Notes: generated by a model from the sequence alone, not told the origin. Shown: positions 6,904-14,524, counted from the first letter of the stretch. The stretch: DNA of 15,666 nt from Acidobacteriaceae bacterium (GCA_003133425.1 PKXI01000396.1:7527-23192); one strand, 5' to 3'. Translations and numbers: made by a program.

Positions 6904-7962
6904 GTGGACACCCCGCGCAATTTGACGCTCTTGAAGGAATACCAGGCGTATTTGCGCGTGGAAAAGGGCTTGCGGCCCCTTACCTGCGAGGCCTATTTAA
7001 GCGACCTGAGGACCTTTGCGGAGTTCATCGAAGGCCGAAACGGCGTACTCCTGAAGGCGGTTCAGGAGGATGTAGCTGCATTCCTTGAAAATCTTCGCAA
7101 CCACGGCATCGAATCTCGCTCGTCGGCGCGAAAGCTGAGTTGCCTGCGCGGTTTTTACAAATGGCTGTTGCTGGACCGGCGCATTCATCACGATCCAACC
7201 GTAAATATTGAGTCGCCCAAGGCGTGGAAGGTTTTGCCCAAGTCGTTGGCGGAGCCTGAGGTTGCGGAGATGCTGGAGCGCGCCGGAATGGCTGCCTCGC
7301 ATCCGCAGGCGAAGGCTACCGCTTTGCGCGACCGCGCCATACTCGAGCTGCTCTACGCTGGCGGGCTGCGCGTCTCTGAGGTAACATCTCTTTCCACCGG
7401 CGACCTGGCGCTGGATGCGGGGCGCGTGCATCTGCGCGGCAAAGGCGACAAGGAACGCATTGTTCCGCTGGGGCGCACAGCGGTGGAAGCGCTCGAGACC
7501 TATTTGCGCGAGGGCAGGCCGCACCTGGCGCGCATCAGCAGCAAAAGCAAAGCCAATGCCGCGCGGCAGGAATCTTCGCGGCAGGACCCGGCGCGCTTGT
7601 TTCTCTCACTCAGGGGCATGCCGCTCACGCGCCAATGGATCTGGCACCTGGTAAAGATAGCTGACAACACAGCCAGCCCGCACCGGTTGCGCCACAGTTG
7701 CGCCACCCACATGGTGGAGCATGGCGCCGACCTGCGCAGCGTGCAGTTGATTCTGGGCCACGCAGACATCTCCACAACGCAGGTTTACACGCACCTGGCA
7801 CTGGGACGGCTCAAGGCGGTGCACCGCAAACACCATCCCCGCGGAGCATCGAGACCGGAGACCGTTCAATCTACCTCGCGTCCATTTGGGGAACGGCCAC
7901 CCGCTGCTTCGCGGCGCAAGAAGGCGGTTGTCCGTGCAAGCACGGAGAAGGAGCCGGCATGA
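6904..7962 (+). CDS. xerD: Tyrosine recombinase XerD-like
   Basis: A 352-residue site-specific recombinase of the lambda-integrase/Xer family, which with its partner resolves chromosome dimers at a dif site. An N-terminal SAM-like core-binding domain (~residues 8-92) precedes the catalytic domain with the full active-site set: R156 (G-L-R-V-S-E), K180 (RGKGDKER), H260-x-x-R263, H286 and nucleophile Y295. The XerD/XerC body ends near H-R-K-H-H-P-R-G at ~310; a further ~38 basic and Pro/Ser-rich residues form a tail that standard XerD (~300 residues) lacks. The start is GTG at 6904, with no strong SD. Its stop overlaps the start of the next recombinase as ATGA, so the pair is translationally coupled. 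Assignment as XerD rather than XerC rests on C-terminal resemblance and is less certain than the family. Confidence 0.85.
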   Translation: MDTPRNLTLLKEYQAYLRVEKGLRPLTCEAYLSDLRTFAEFIEGRNGVLLKAVQEDVAAFLENLRNHGIESRSSARKLSCLRGFYKWLLLDRRIHHDPTVNIESPKAWKVLPKSLAEPEVAEMLERAGMAASHPQAKATALRDRAILELLYAGGLRVSEVTSLSTGDLALDAGRVHLRGKGDKERIVPLGRTAVEALETYLREGRPHLARISSKSKANAARQESSRQDPARLFLSLRGMPLTRQWIWHLVKIADNTASPHRLRHSCATHMVEHGADLRSVQLILGHADISTTQVYTHLALGRLKAVHRKHHPRGASRPETVQSTSRPFGERPPAASRRKKAVVRASTEKEPA

Positions 7963-8960
7963 GCACTGCGTCAGTTCAGGCGATTGACCCTCGGCTCGAT
8001 GACCTGGTCAACGGTTTTCTAAAGGTTCTGACCAATGAGCGAGGTGCTTCGGCACATACGCTGCGCGCTTACCAACGGGAGTTGCACGGCTTTGCTGCAT
8101 GGGTCAACGGGCACTATGAGGCCGAGCAAAGCGCAGACCAGAATGTGGACCAGAGTGTGCAGCGGATCGAGCACACCGACATTCGCGCCTACCTGGGCAC
8201 GCTTTACGACCGCGGCCTTTCAAAGGCATCTGCGGCGCGGGCGCTGGCGGCGATTCGAAGTTGGTTCAAGTGGCTGGCGCGCACTGGACACATCGACATG
8301 AATGCCGCGTCCCTCGTGGCGACGCCGCGCCTACCAAAACATCTGCCGCGCGTTCCATCCATTGAGCAGATGAACCAGGTTGTGGACTCGGTGGGCGAGG
8401 ACGTAGCCAGTTGGCCGGCGCGCGACAAGGCCATTCTCGAGTTGCTGTACGGTTGCGGAATTCGGAATGCAGAGCTGACGGGGTTGAACCTCGCGGACAT
8501 TCACTGGGCCAACGAGGCAATCCTGGTGCGAGGCAAAGGGCAGAAGCAGCGTTATGTGCCGCTGGGCGACGCGGCGGCAGAGGCGCTGCGTTCGTATCTC
8601 ACCGAGCGTGCGGCGCGGCTGGAAGCGGCGGGCAGGAACACGGGAGCCGCGACGCAAGCATTATTTCTCAATTTGCAACTGCGCGGGCTGGCCAATGCCG
8701 GCGGCCAGGCACGGCTCACCACTCGCAGCGTGGGCCGCATCGTCAAGCGCATCGCAATTATGCGCGGCCTCTCGTCGGAAGTGCATCCGCACACGTTGCG
8801 CCACGCATTCGGAACTCATCTGCTGGAAGAAGGCGCCGACCTGCGCGCTATTCAGGAGTTGCTGGGACACGAGCGGCTCTCGACTACGCAACGATACACG
8901 CAGCTCACCACCGCTCACTTGACGCAGGTTTACGACCGAACCCATCCGCGAGCGCGTTAG
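7959..8960 (+). CDS. xerC: Tyrosine recombinase XerC-like
   Basis: A 333-residue Xer recombinase, the second of the pair. The core-binding domain (~13-115) includes an Asp/Gln-rich insert near 54-69; the catalytic domain carries R169 (G-C-G-I-R-N-A-E-L), K193 (RGKGQKQR), H278-x-x-R281, H304 and Y313, all required for strand exchange. It ends in [10 protein letters not shown], typical of XerC. ATG 7959 is chosen over the much longer open frame because it overlaps the xerD stop (ATGA) and follows GGAGAAGGAG at 7944-7953. Having both Xer proteins in one two-gene operon is less common than separate loci. It ends 24 bp before the convergent E1-like gene; no dif-like site is obvious in the window. 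Confidence 0.87.
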   Translation: MSTASVQAIDPRLDDLVNGFLKVLTNERGASAHTLRAYQRELHGFAAWVNGHYEAEQSADQNVDQSVQRIEHTDIRAYLGTLYDRGLSKASAARALAAIRSWFKWLARTGHIDMNAASLVATPRLPKHLPRVPSIEQMNQVVDSVGEDVASWPARDKAILELLYGCGIRNAELTGLNLADIHWANEAILVRGKGQKQRYVPLGDAAAEALRSYLTERAARLEAAGRNTGAATQALFLNLQLRGLANAGGQARLTTRSVGRIVKRIAIMRGLSSEVHPHTLRHAFGTHLLEEGADLRAIQELLGHERLSTTQRYTQLTTAHLTQVYDRTHPRAR

Positions 8961-8984
8961 CAAACCTGGCGGCTCACTGAGAAA

Positions 8985-9863
8985 TCACTTGCCCATCTGG
9001 GCGAGGTTGAGTTCACGGCGGAAGTTCGCGGTCACTTTGGATTTGAATTTCTTGTCGAACAGTCCCTTGCGAACCAGGTATCTCTCCATGTTGAGGATGG
9101 GATTGCCGGCTGCCTGGCGCTTGCCCGATTTTGAAATGGAGTGGGGCCATGGCTTGCAATCAATGAGGGTGGGACCGCTGCCGCGGCGAGCGTGGGCGAT
9201 GGCTTCTGTGGCAACGCGATAAGCTGCGACTGCGTCATCTCCGTCGACAACGACGCCAGGAAAGCCGCAGTTCTCCGCCATGATGCAAAGATCCTCGCTA
9301 TCCAGATCGCTGTGGCAAACCAGCAGAATGGGCAGGCGTAGTTTGCCTGCGCGATGCATGGCTTGATGCAAAAGCTCGGGCGAATCATACGGATTGCCGC
9401 AGAACGCCAAGACTATTTCCTTGTTCTTGCGGGCCTTGTTTTCCTTGGCCGCGGCGATGGCCCTGTCGAGTTGCGCACGGAGGCTCAACGAGGGAGGAAT
9501 GAGTTTGAGCGGTGTGTAGGGGGTCCGGGCACGGCCGGGGCTGGCGGCGAGTGCGGAGAAGATACGGCTGACGGGCAGGCCTTTTACGAAGCAGGGAATA
9601 AAGCCGCGGGGTGATGGTGCGAGGGTATCGCCGGGGAGGAGATCGACGCCAAAACCGACGGCAGCAGCTTCGTGGCTCTTTGCGGCATAGGCTTCGGTGA
9701 GCCCGTTTTGCTTGGCCAGAACACGGATGCGCTCCTCGAGCATGCGGCATCTGAGCATGGTGCTGTAGATTTGCAACAGCTTGTCATTGGAGATGAGCGA
9801 GAAGCCGTTATGAGGAGGCGCTGCACTGGCCTGTGTGTTGATTTGCGTGCTTGCGATGGTCAT
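8985..9863 (-). CDS. Shortened, degenerate E1-alpha-like dehydrogenase protein
   Basis: This 292-residue protein aligns by eye with alpha subunits of thiamine-diphosphate 2-oxo-acid dehydrogenases (E1): L-L-Q-I-Y-x-x-M-L-x-x-R-x-x-E-E-R at ~29-45, S-H-E-A-A-x-V-G at 63-70, and the C-terminal G-V-V-V-D-G-D-D stretch. Key parts are missing. The GDG...NN cofactor motif reads G156-N-P and S185-D; the Y-R-x-H segment reads P85-R-G-F88; and the Gly-rich, His-containing stretch normally between about 110 and 150 is absent, replaced by a short Pro/Arg linker. Length is below the usual ~320-370. I infer no normal E1 activity; it may be structural, regulatory or decaying. No frameshift or internal stop is seen. 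The start ATG 9863 has GAGG ~13 bases upstream. It follows argJ by 114 bp on the same strand, with no E1-beta, E2 or E3 nearby. Confidence 0.7.
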   Translation of the reverse strand: MTIASTQINTQASAAPPHNGFSLISNDKLLQIYSTMLRCRMLEERIRVLAKQNGLTEAYAAKSHEAAAVGFGVDLLPGDTLAPSPRGFIPCFVKGLPVSRIFSALAASPGRARTPYTPLKLIPPSLSLRAQLDRAIAAAKENKARKNKEIVLAFCGNPYDSPELLHQAMHRAGKLRLPILLVCHSDLDSEDLCIMAENCGFPGVVVDGDDAVAAYRVATEAIAHARRGSGPTLIDCKPWPHSISKSGKRQAAGNPILNMERYLVRKGLFDKKFKSKVTANFRRELNLAQMGK

Positions 9864-9977
9864 TGAATAGCGGGACCTCAAGGGTTGATGCGATTGTAAA
9901 TGGAATGGCAACGGGCGGCTTACAGGTCGAAGTGGTCGCGCCCATTCTTCCCCGGGCCGCCGGAGCGGCAAGAGCAG

Positions 9978-11204
9978 CTATGTGGAGTAGTCGGCGTTGA
10001 TGTGGATGTACTGCGTGGTCAGGTCGGTGGTCCAGAAGATGCAACTGCCAGGGCCCTGGTGAAGGTGGATGGAGATGGAGAACTCGGTCTGGGCAATATA
10101 GGCGTGAGCTGTGACTTCATCGAATTCAGCGGCGCGGCCACCGTTGCGGCAGATGGGCAGTTCACCAAACCATATATCGATGCGGTCGGGGTCGATTTGC
10201 GCGCCGGAGTAGCCGATGGCTGCAGCCAGACGGCCCCAGTTGGGATCGCAACCGGCCCAGGCGGTTTTGACCAGGGGCGAATGCGCGATGGCCTTGGCAA
10301 CGCGAAGTGCATCGGCGTCGCTGGCGGCGCCTTCGATATGGAGTTCGACGACGTGGGTGACACCCTCGCCGTCGGCGACGATTTGCCGCGCAAGCGAGGT
10401 GCAGACCTGGGTAAGTGCGGTGGCAAAGGCCGGGTTGGCGGGGCCGATGGAAGCTCCGCTGGCTCCGGAGGCGAGCAGGAGCACGGTGTCGTTGGTTGAA
10501 GTATCGCCGTCGACCGAGATGCGGTTGAAGCTGACGTCGATGGCGGGCCGCAAGTATGCGTCGAGCACCGCCGGCTCCACCGCCGCATCGGTCATGATGT
10601 AGACCAGCATGGTGGCGTGCGGCACAAGTTGCGGATGAATCATGCCGGAACCTTTGCCGAGGGCCGCGATGCGAATCTCCTGCGCGGCGCCGTCGGGGCC
10701 AGCGACTTCAATGCGTGCGAATGCGGTCTTCTCCACCGTGTCTGTGGTGAGGATGGCCTCGGCGACTTCAAGGAAATGATCGGACTCGGCGCCAATTGAG
10801 CCGGCCAGGGTGGGCAGGACGTCAATCAGCTTTTCAGCCGGCAGCGGCACGCCGATGACGCCGGTGGAGGAGGGAAAGACCTCCTCGGGCCGGCAGGCGA
10901 AGATTTTTGCCGCGGCAGCGCAGGTGGCGTGAGCAGCATCCAGGCCGGCCTGGCCAGCGGCGCAGTTGGCGTTGCCCGCGTTGATGGCGACTACGCGCAC
11001 CTTGCCCTTTGTGGCGCTCATATGCTGCTTGTCAACGATGAGGGGCGCGGCGGCGACGCGGTTGGCGGTAAAGGCCGCGGCGGCGCTGGCCGGTTCGTCG
11101 GCGACGATGAGGGAAAAGTCGGGGCGCCCGCTGGCCTTGAGGCCGGCTTTGATGGCGCCGAAGCGGAAACCGCGGGGAATGATTAGTCGGGAAAGGTCAG
11201 TCAT
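9978..11204 (-). CDS. argJ: Bifunctional glutamate N-acetyltransferase / N-acetylornithine transferase
   Basis: A 408-residue ArgJ, of normal length. ArgJ moves the acetyl group from N-acetylornithine to glutamate in the cyclic arginine pathway; bifunctional forms also use acetyl-CoA. The self-cleavage site is P-H-A197-T198-M-L, where Thr198 becomes the N-terminal nucleophile of the beta chain, preceded by the conserved K-G-S-G-M-I-H-P segment. Other family marks are A-I-N-A-G-N-A-N (73-80), S-S-T-G-V-I-G (112-118), S-V-D-G-D-T-S-T-N-D, D-P-N-W-G-R and the C-terminal Y-I-H-I-N-A-D-Y-S-T. ATG 11204 starts right at the conserved N-terminus; no clear SD precedes it. No other arg genes are in view. 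Mono- or bifunctional status cannot be told from sequence by eye. Confidence 0.95.
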   Translation of the reverse strand: MTDLSRLIIPRGFRFGAIKAGLKASGRPDFSLIVADEPASAAAAFTANRVAAAPLIVDKQHMSATKGKVRVVAINAGNANCAAGQAGLDAAHATCAAAAKIFACRPEEVFPSSTGVIGVPLPAEKLIDVLPTLAGSIGAESDHFLEVAEAILTTDTVEKTAFARIEVAGPDGAAQEIRIAALGKGSGMIHPQLVPHATMLVYIMTDAAVEPAVLDAYLRPAIDVSFNRISVDGDTSTNDTVLLLASGASGASIGPANPAFATALTQVCTSLARQIVADGEGVTHVVELHIEGAASDADALRVAKAIAHSPLVKTAWAGCDPNWGRLAAAIGYSGAQIDPDRIDIWFGELPICRNGGRAAEFDEVTAHAYIAQTEFSISIHLHQGPGSCIFWTTDLTTQYIHINADYST

Positions 11205-11309
11205 CTGGGTAACGGGGTCAACCCATTTAATCTAGCAGGTGGACTGGGGCCTGTGGGACAGCGTCCGTCCGGATCGAGAAACTGGCCTGAGAGTCTGGCA
11301 AGGGATGGC

Positions 11310-11566
11310 TTTTGGGGGGGCAGGGCCGACGCATCTTAATATTTTCTGCAAAACGGTGACTGCCCTGATTCTGATCGAGTGGTTTGGCAGCCCAACTCAG
11401 ATGATCCTTTGACTTATAACACGGCAACGCGGGTTCTCTTGGCTGTCCGAAGAGTTGTTCCCTATTCTCCCGATCCAAATTGGACCCAGTTTGAGGTCCA
11501 AAACCGCGTTGGGCAGCATCTTGGCCTTGAAAAGAAATTAAGATGCGTCGGCCCTTTTTGGGGGGG
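11310..11566. mobile_element. MITE-like element with 19-bp terminal inverted repeats
   Basis: AGGGCCGACGCATCTTAAT at 11322-11340 is exactly inverted as ATTAAGATGCGTCGGCCCT at 11537-11555, giving a 234-bp unit. Similarity continues imperfectly inward, with CTGCCC in both arms. TTTTGGGGGGG at 11310-11320 and again at 11556-11566 flanks it as a direct repeat, like a target-site duplication, though one extra C intervenes on the left. Inside is a 7-bp hairpin TTGGACC/GGTCCAA (11480-11501) and no plausible transposase. It fills most of the 376-bp gap between argJ and the divergent diguanylate cyclase. A non-autonomous transposon relic is the best reading; a long-range regulatory dyad is the alternative. 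Confidence 0.5.
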
Positions 11567-11580
11567 ATACTAGAAACGAC

Positions 11581-12519
11581 ATGGAAGACCCAATCAATGC
11601 CGGCGGAATCATGGGAGCTAAAGCTCCGAGCTTCTATAAGGAGTTGCTGGATAATCTGAGCGATGGGGTGTACTTTGTTGACCGGGAGCGGCGAATCCTT
11701 TACTGGAACAAGGGCGCCTATAGACTGACCGGCTACACGTCTGAAGAGCTGCTCGGCAGATGCTGCCAGGACAATATCTTGTGTCACTTGGATTACTCGG
11801 GACGTGAGCTTTGCTGTGAAGGCTGTCCGTTGACAGCTACCATAGCCGACGGTGCGATGCACGAGGCGAGTGTTTTCCTACGCCACAAGCTGGGGCGGCG
11901 CGTGCCCGTTTTCGTAAGAGTGCAACCCATCCGTGACGATCAGGGATCCATAATCGGCGCGATCGAGATATTCAGCGACGACTCGGCCCAAAGTGAGGCG
12001 CTGCGCAAGGCTGAAGCACTGAAGCGAATGGCCTTTCTGGACCATCTGACGCAACTGCCAAATCGCCGATTCTTGGAAATGTCGCTTCGTTCCGCGTTGC
12101 TGGAGTATCGGGAACACAAGGATCCGTTCGGCCTGTTGATCATCGATCTTGACAGGCTCAAGGGCATCAACGACAGATTCGGTCACAGTTGCGGCGACCG
12201 CGCGCTGCAGGAAGTAGCGAAGACCCTGGCAGGGGCATTACGTTCCACCGACATCGTTGGGCGTTGGGGCGGCGACGAGTTTCTGGCCGTGGTGAGCAAC
12301 ATAAACAAGGAGGTTTTAGACGACTTGGCAAAACGTTGTGTCGTCATGGTTGAGCAAACCACAATCTCCGCTATCGGTGAGGAAACCATCGCGCTGTCGA
12401 TTTCGCTCGGGGGCGCGCTCGTTCAGCCAGGCGAGTCGATTGAAGGGCTCATTGCCCGCGTGGATGCGCTGATGTACCGAAGCAAATCAGATGGGCGTGG
12501 CCGCGCCACCTGTGAGTAG
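11581..12519 (+). CDS. PAS-GGDEF diguanylate cyclase
   Basis: A 312-residue soluble sensor enzyme predicted to make cyclic di-GMP from two GTP. A PAS domain (~17-135; D-G-V-Y-F-V-D near 28-34, Y-W-N-K-G-A) contains a Cys cluster, C61, C62, C68, C78, C79 and C82, in the loop C-C-x-x-x-I-L-C-H ... C-C-E-G-C-P, which could bind a metal or respond to redox. A short helical linker leads to the GGDEF domain (~150-310) with D-H-L-T-x-L-P-N-R, D189-L-D-R-L-K, the intact G230-G-D-E-F234 active site, and an inhibitory I-site R221-S-T-D224 five residues before it. No membrane segment is visible. ATG 11581 gives the longest form; ATG 11611 with GGCGGA just before it is an equally credible start. Its 3' end overlaps the ABC ATPase frame. 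Confidence 0.9.
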   Translation: MEDPINAGGIMGAKAPSFYKELLDNLSDGVYFVDRERRILYWNKGAYRLTGYTSEELLGRCCQDNILCHLDYSGRELCCEGCPLTATIADGAMHEASVFLRHKLGRRVPVFVRVQPIRDDQGSIIGAIEIFSDDSAQSEALRKAEALKRMAFLDHLTQLPNRRFLEMSLRSALLEYREHKDPFGLLIIDLDRLKGINDRFGHSCGDRALQEVAKTLAGALRSTDIVGRWGGDEFLAVVSNINKEVLDDLAKRCVVMVEQTTISAIGEETIALSISLGGALVQPGESIEGLIARVDALMYRSKSDGRGRATCE

Positions 12520-13402
12520 GCCGAATGGCCATTTCTGTTCGGATAAGGTTAAAACCACAGAAAGAAGATTAGGCGGAAATCAGCTGGACTCTGCAAAGAC
12601 AATCGAAGACGGCGGGGACTTTCTCGATCTGCGCCACGTGAACGTCGCGCGCGGCGACCGCGTTGTGCTGCACGATGTGAACCTGACGATTCGCGCCGGA
12701 GAGCACGTTGCCATTCTGGGGCCGAACGGGTGCGGGAAGTCGACGCTCATTCTGGCAATGACTTGCCAGATTTATCCGATCGTGCAGCCGGGAATGGTGG
12801 TGCGGATCTTCGGGCGAGAACGCTGGGACCTAACGCAATTGCGCAGGCACTTTGGCGTGGTGGGAGCGGGGCTGATGGGAGCCGAGCTGCCCGGCGAGCG
12901 AACTGCTGTGACAACGGGCCTGGATGCGGTGACGGCGGGGTTTTTCTCCGCCTCGACGTTGTGGCCCAATCTGCATGTGACCGGGGAGATGCGCTCGCGG
13001 GCGGCTGAGGCGCTGGAACGCATGGAGGCGACGCATCTGGGCGAGCAACTTGTCGGCACCATGTCTGCCGGCGAGAAGCGGCGCATCCTGATTGCGCGGG
13101 CGCTGGTACACAGGCCACGCCAACTGCTACTGGATGAGCCCTCAAATGCGCTGGACCTGGCGGCGCAACGGGAGCTGCGCGAAACTCTGCGCAGGCTGGC
13201 GCAGGAAGGCACCGGGCTGGTGCTGGTGACGCATCACCTGGGCGATATTCTGCCCGAGATCGAGCGCGTGATTCTGATGCGCGACGGCAGGATTGTTGCC
13301 GATGGCCCGCGAACAGAGCTGCTGACCGAAGCGCGACTAAGCGAGCTGTTTAACGCGCCGGTGAGGATTGGCCGCGATGAGGAGTGGCTGCATAGCTGGT
13401 GA
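12491..13402 (+). CDS. ABC transporter ATPase, ModF/YlmA-like
   Basis: A single-domain ABC ATPase of ~303 residues. Walker A G77-P-N-G-C-G-K-S-T85, signature M191-S-A-G-E-K-R-R, Walker B L-L-L-D215-E216-P, D-loop S-N-A-L-D222 and the H-loop T-H-H249 are present. At the Q-loop the expected Gln is replaced by V-V-G-A-G-L (123-128), and the signature Ser-Gly-Gly is Ser-Ala-Gly, as in the ModF/YlmA-like branch (COG1119), for which the role is not well defined. No permease or binding protein lies next to it. The only ATG, 12491, overlaps the cyclase by 29 bp and lacks an SD; an in-frame GTG at 12512 is an alternative, and the conserved domain begins near residue 43. The overlap suggests coupled expression with the cyclase. 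Confidence 0.85.
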   Translation: MGVAAPPVSRPNGHFCSDKVKTTERRLGGNQLDSAKTIEDGGDFLDLRHVNVARGDRVVLHDVNLTIRAGEHVAILGPNGCGKSTLILAMTCQIYPIVQPGMVVRIFGRERWDLTQLRRHFGVVGAGLMGAELPGERTAVTTGLDAVTAGFFSASTLWPNLHVTGEMRSRAAEALERMEATHLGEQLVGTMSAGEKRRILIARALVHRPRQLLLDEPSNALDLAAQRELRETLRRLAQEGTGLVLVTHHLGDILPEIERVILMRDGRIVADGPRTELLTEARLSELFNAPVRIGRDEEWLHSW

Positions 13403-13588
13403 AAAGTGCGGCTGCAACTCAGGCGCAGGATTTGCTCCTTCAACATTTGCGCGGTCTCGATGTGGCCCTAATTGCTCAGACTTGAGCTATCGCGGCGGCT
13501 AATGTGAGCAATGTAGGGATAGACAGAGGCTGGCCCGACAGATTCGCGGGCGACTCCTGAAAGCACCCAATATCCATTGGAGATCCTT

Positions 13589-13666
13589 ATGGCTGCCGCT
13601 GTTGCAGGCTCGTTCTTTCCGGCTGCACGGCACCCCACGCAAGACAAGGAACCGCAGGCACCTTAA
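13589..13666 (+). CDS. Possible 25-residue leader ORF upstream of the Gly-rich gene
   Basis: ATG 13589 preceded by TTGGAG (six-base spacing) opens 25 codons ending in TAA at 13664-13666, ten bases before the start codon of the Gly/His-rich gene and abutting its SD. The peptide is Ala- and Pro-rich (starts M-A-A-A-V-A-G-S-F-F) with no known family. Its position suggests a translated leader that could couple or attenuate translation of the next gene. Chance is possible for a frame this short. Confidence 0.3.
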   Translation: MAAAVAGSFFPAARHPTQDKEPQAP

Positions 13667-13676
13667 AGGGGGGCAC

Positions 13677-14237
13677 ATGCGCGGACTTAAAGTTCTCCTC
13701 GGTAGTGCAGCATTGCTCGCGGGCTTGGCCCTGGCGCCAGCGGCTAGCGCGCAGATCTACGTCAACGTCGGTGTTCAACCGGTCTGTTCGTACGGCTATT
13801 ACGGCTACGCTCCGTACCAGTGCGCGCCCATGGGTTATTACGGGCCGGGCTATTTCTACAACGGCATTTTTCTGGGCATGGGCCCATGGGGCGGTTGGGG
13901 TTATAGCCACGGTTGGGGCGGACATCGCTTCAGCGGTGAAGGTGGCGGGAGATACCACGGCGGACCCGGCCGCGCTTCCTACGGCGGCGGTGGCGGCGGT
14001 GGTTATGCTCGCGGCGGCGGCGGTTTTAGCGGCGGCGGACAATCTTTACATGGCGGAGGGGCGCGACCCAGCGCAGGCCGTGCAGAAACTTCGCACGGTA
14101 ATGGCGGTGGACAAGCCCACGGCGGTGGAGGCGGACAGAGTCATGGCGGTGGTGGTGGAGGACAGGGTCATGGCGGCGGTGGCGGACAAGGCCACGGTGG
14201 TGGTGGTGGACAGGGTCATGGCGGCGGACACAACTAA
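13677..14237 (+). CDS. Secreted Gly/His-rich repeat protein
   Basis: A 186-residue exported protein of unknown function. A clear Sec signal peptide (M-R-G-L-K-V, hydrophobic core, cleavage after A-S-A near residue 25) is followed by a Tyr/Gly/Pro region with two Cys (C-S-Y-G-Y-Y-G-Y ... C-A-P) and G-P-W-G-G-W-G, then a low-complexity Gly/His/Gln tail. The middle resembles YGYY-type small exported proteins common in Proteobacteria and Acidobacteriota. The His-Gly tail could bind Ni, Zn or Cu, or act as a flexible surface or adhesive segment; both are inference. ATG 13677 is preferred over an upstream in-frame TTG because it follows AAAGGGGGG and starts the signal peptide directly. A dyad GCTCA-GACT-TGAGC at 13474-13487 lies in the 274-bp upstream gap. 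A strong terminator follows. Confidence 0.75.
   Translation: MRGLKVLLGSAALLAGLALAPAASAQIYVNVGVQPVCSYGYYGYAPYQCAPMGYYGPGYFYNGIFLGMGPWGGWGYSHGWGGHRFSGEGGGRYHGGPGRASYGGGGGGGYARGGGGFSGGGQSLHGGGARPSAGRAETSHGNGGGQAHGGGGGQSHGGGGGGQGHGGGGGQGHGGGGGQGHGGGHN
14118..14237 (+). repeat. Tandem HGGGGGQG codon repeats
   Basis: Within the Gly-rich gene, units encoding H-G-G-G-G-G-Q-(S/G) recur four times at 24 or 27 bp, then a partial H-G-G-G-H-N ends the protein. Codons vary among copies (ggc/ggt/gga), so selection on the peptide, not recent DNA duplication alone, appears to maintain it. Confidence 0.8.
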
Positions 14238-14298
14238 CTCGGTTCGCAGACAAGGGACTCTTAATCGCAGAAGCGTTGAAACACGGTGGTCATAAGCA

Positions 14299-14330
14299 GG
14301 CGGCGGAGCATACCAGCTCCGCCGCCTTTT
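14299..14330 (+). terminator. Strong intrinsic terminator
   Basis: GGCGGCGGAGC (14299-14309) pairs perfectly with GCTCCGCCGCC (14316-14326) across a six-base loop, an 11-bp stem followed by TTTT and a further T-rich stretch. It lies 62 bp past the stop of the Gly/His-rich gene and separates it from the next transcription unit. Confidence 0.9.
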
Positions 14331-14500
14331 ACTTTGGTGCAGAAAGGCCGCCAAGATAAGTTGGGGATTCGAGTCCCGTGGTTCAGGGATCGGCGGAAGA
14401 TCGGCACCGGGTTTTTGGCAAGTGAGATAGGAGGCACCTGATTGGCGAGATATTGCGGCCGAAACCCGCTCTGGCGAGGCGGTCTCCGCCTGCTGAGTAG

Positions 14501-14524
14501 CAGATGGTTCCATCTGTTTATAAT
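14501..14524 (+). promoter_or_regulatory. Promoter -10 box with an abutting dyad
   Basis: A perfect TATAAT at 14519-14524 sits about 87 bases before the TTG start of the ferric-reductase-like gene. Immediately upstream, CAGATGG-TT-CCATCTG (14501-14516) is a 7-bp dyad occupying the spacer where a -35/-10 spacer would be; no good -35 box is seen at 17 bp (AGTAGC). This arrangement suits a repressor-controlled or activator-dependent promoter. A further hairpin AGGCGG-TCT-CCGCCT lies at 14477-14491. Confidence 0.45.

Noticed and set aside
11227..11862. 211-codon minus-strand frame covering the inverted-repeat element and the PAS domain
   Set aside because: Half of it is antisense to a clear PAS-GGDEF gene and the rest is the repeat element; no protein-family pattern is seen.
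14118..14237. CRISPR-like short tandem repeats
   Set aside because: The repeats are contiguous, in frame, without spacers, and encode the His-Gly tail.
13705..14295. 196-codon frame overlapping the Gly/His-rich gene
   Set aside because: It is a shifted reading of the same GGN-rich DNA (Ala/Val/Asp-rich product), has no SD or signal peptide, and runs through the gene's real stop.
14363..14377. tRNA T-arm-like string (GGGGATTCGAGTCCC)
   Set aside because: The loop resembles TTCGAxT, but the position before it is A, not the invariant G, and no D arm, anticodon arm or acceptor stem can be drawn upstream; the preceding bases belong to a terminator.
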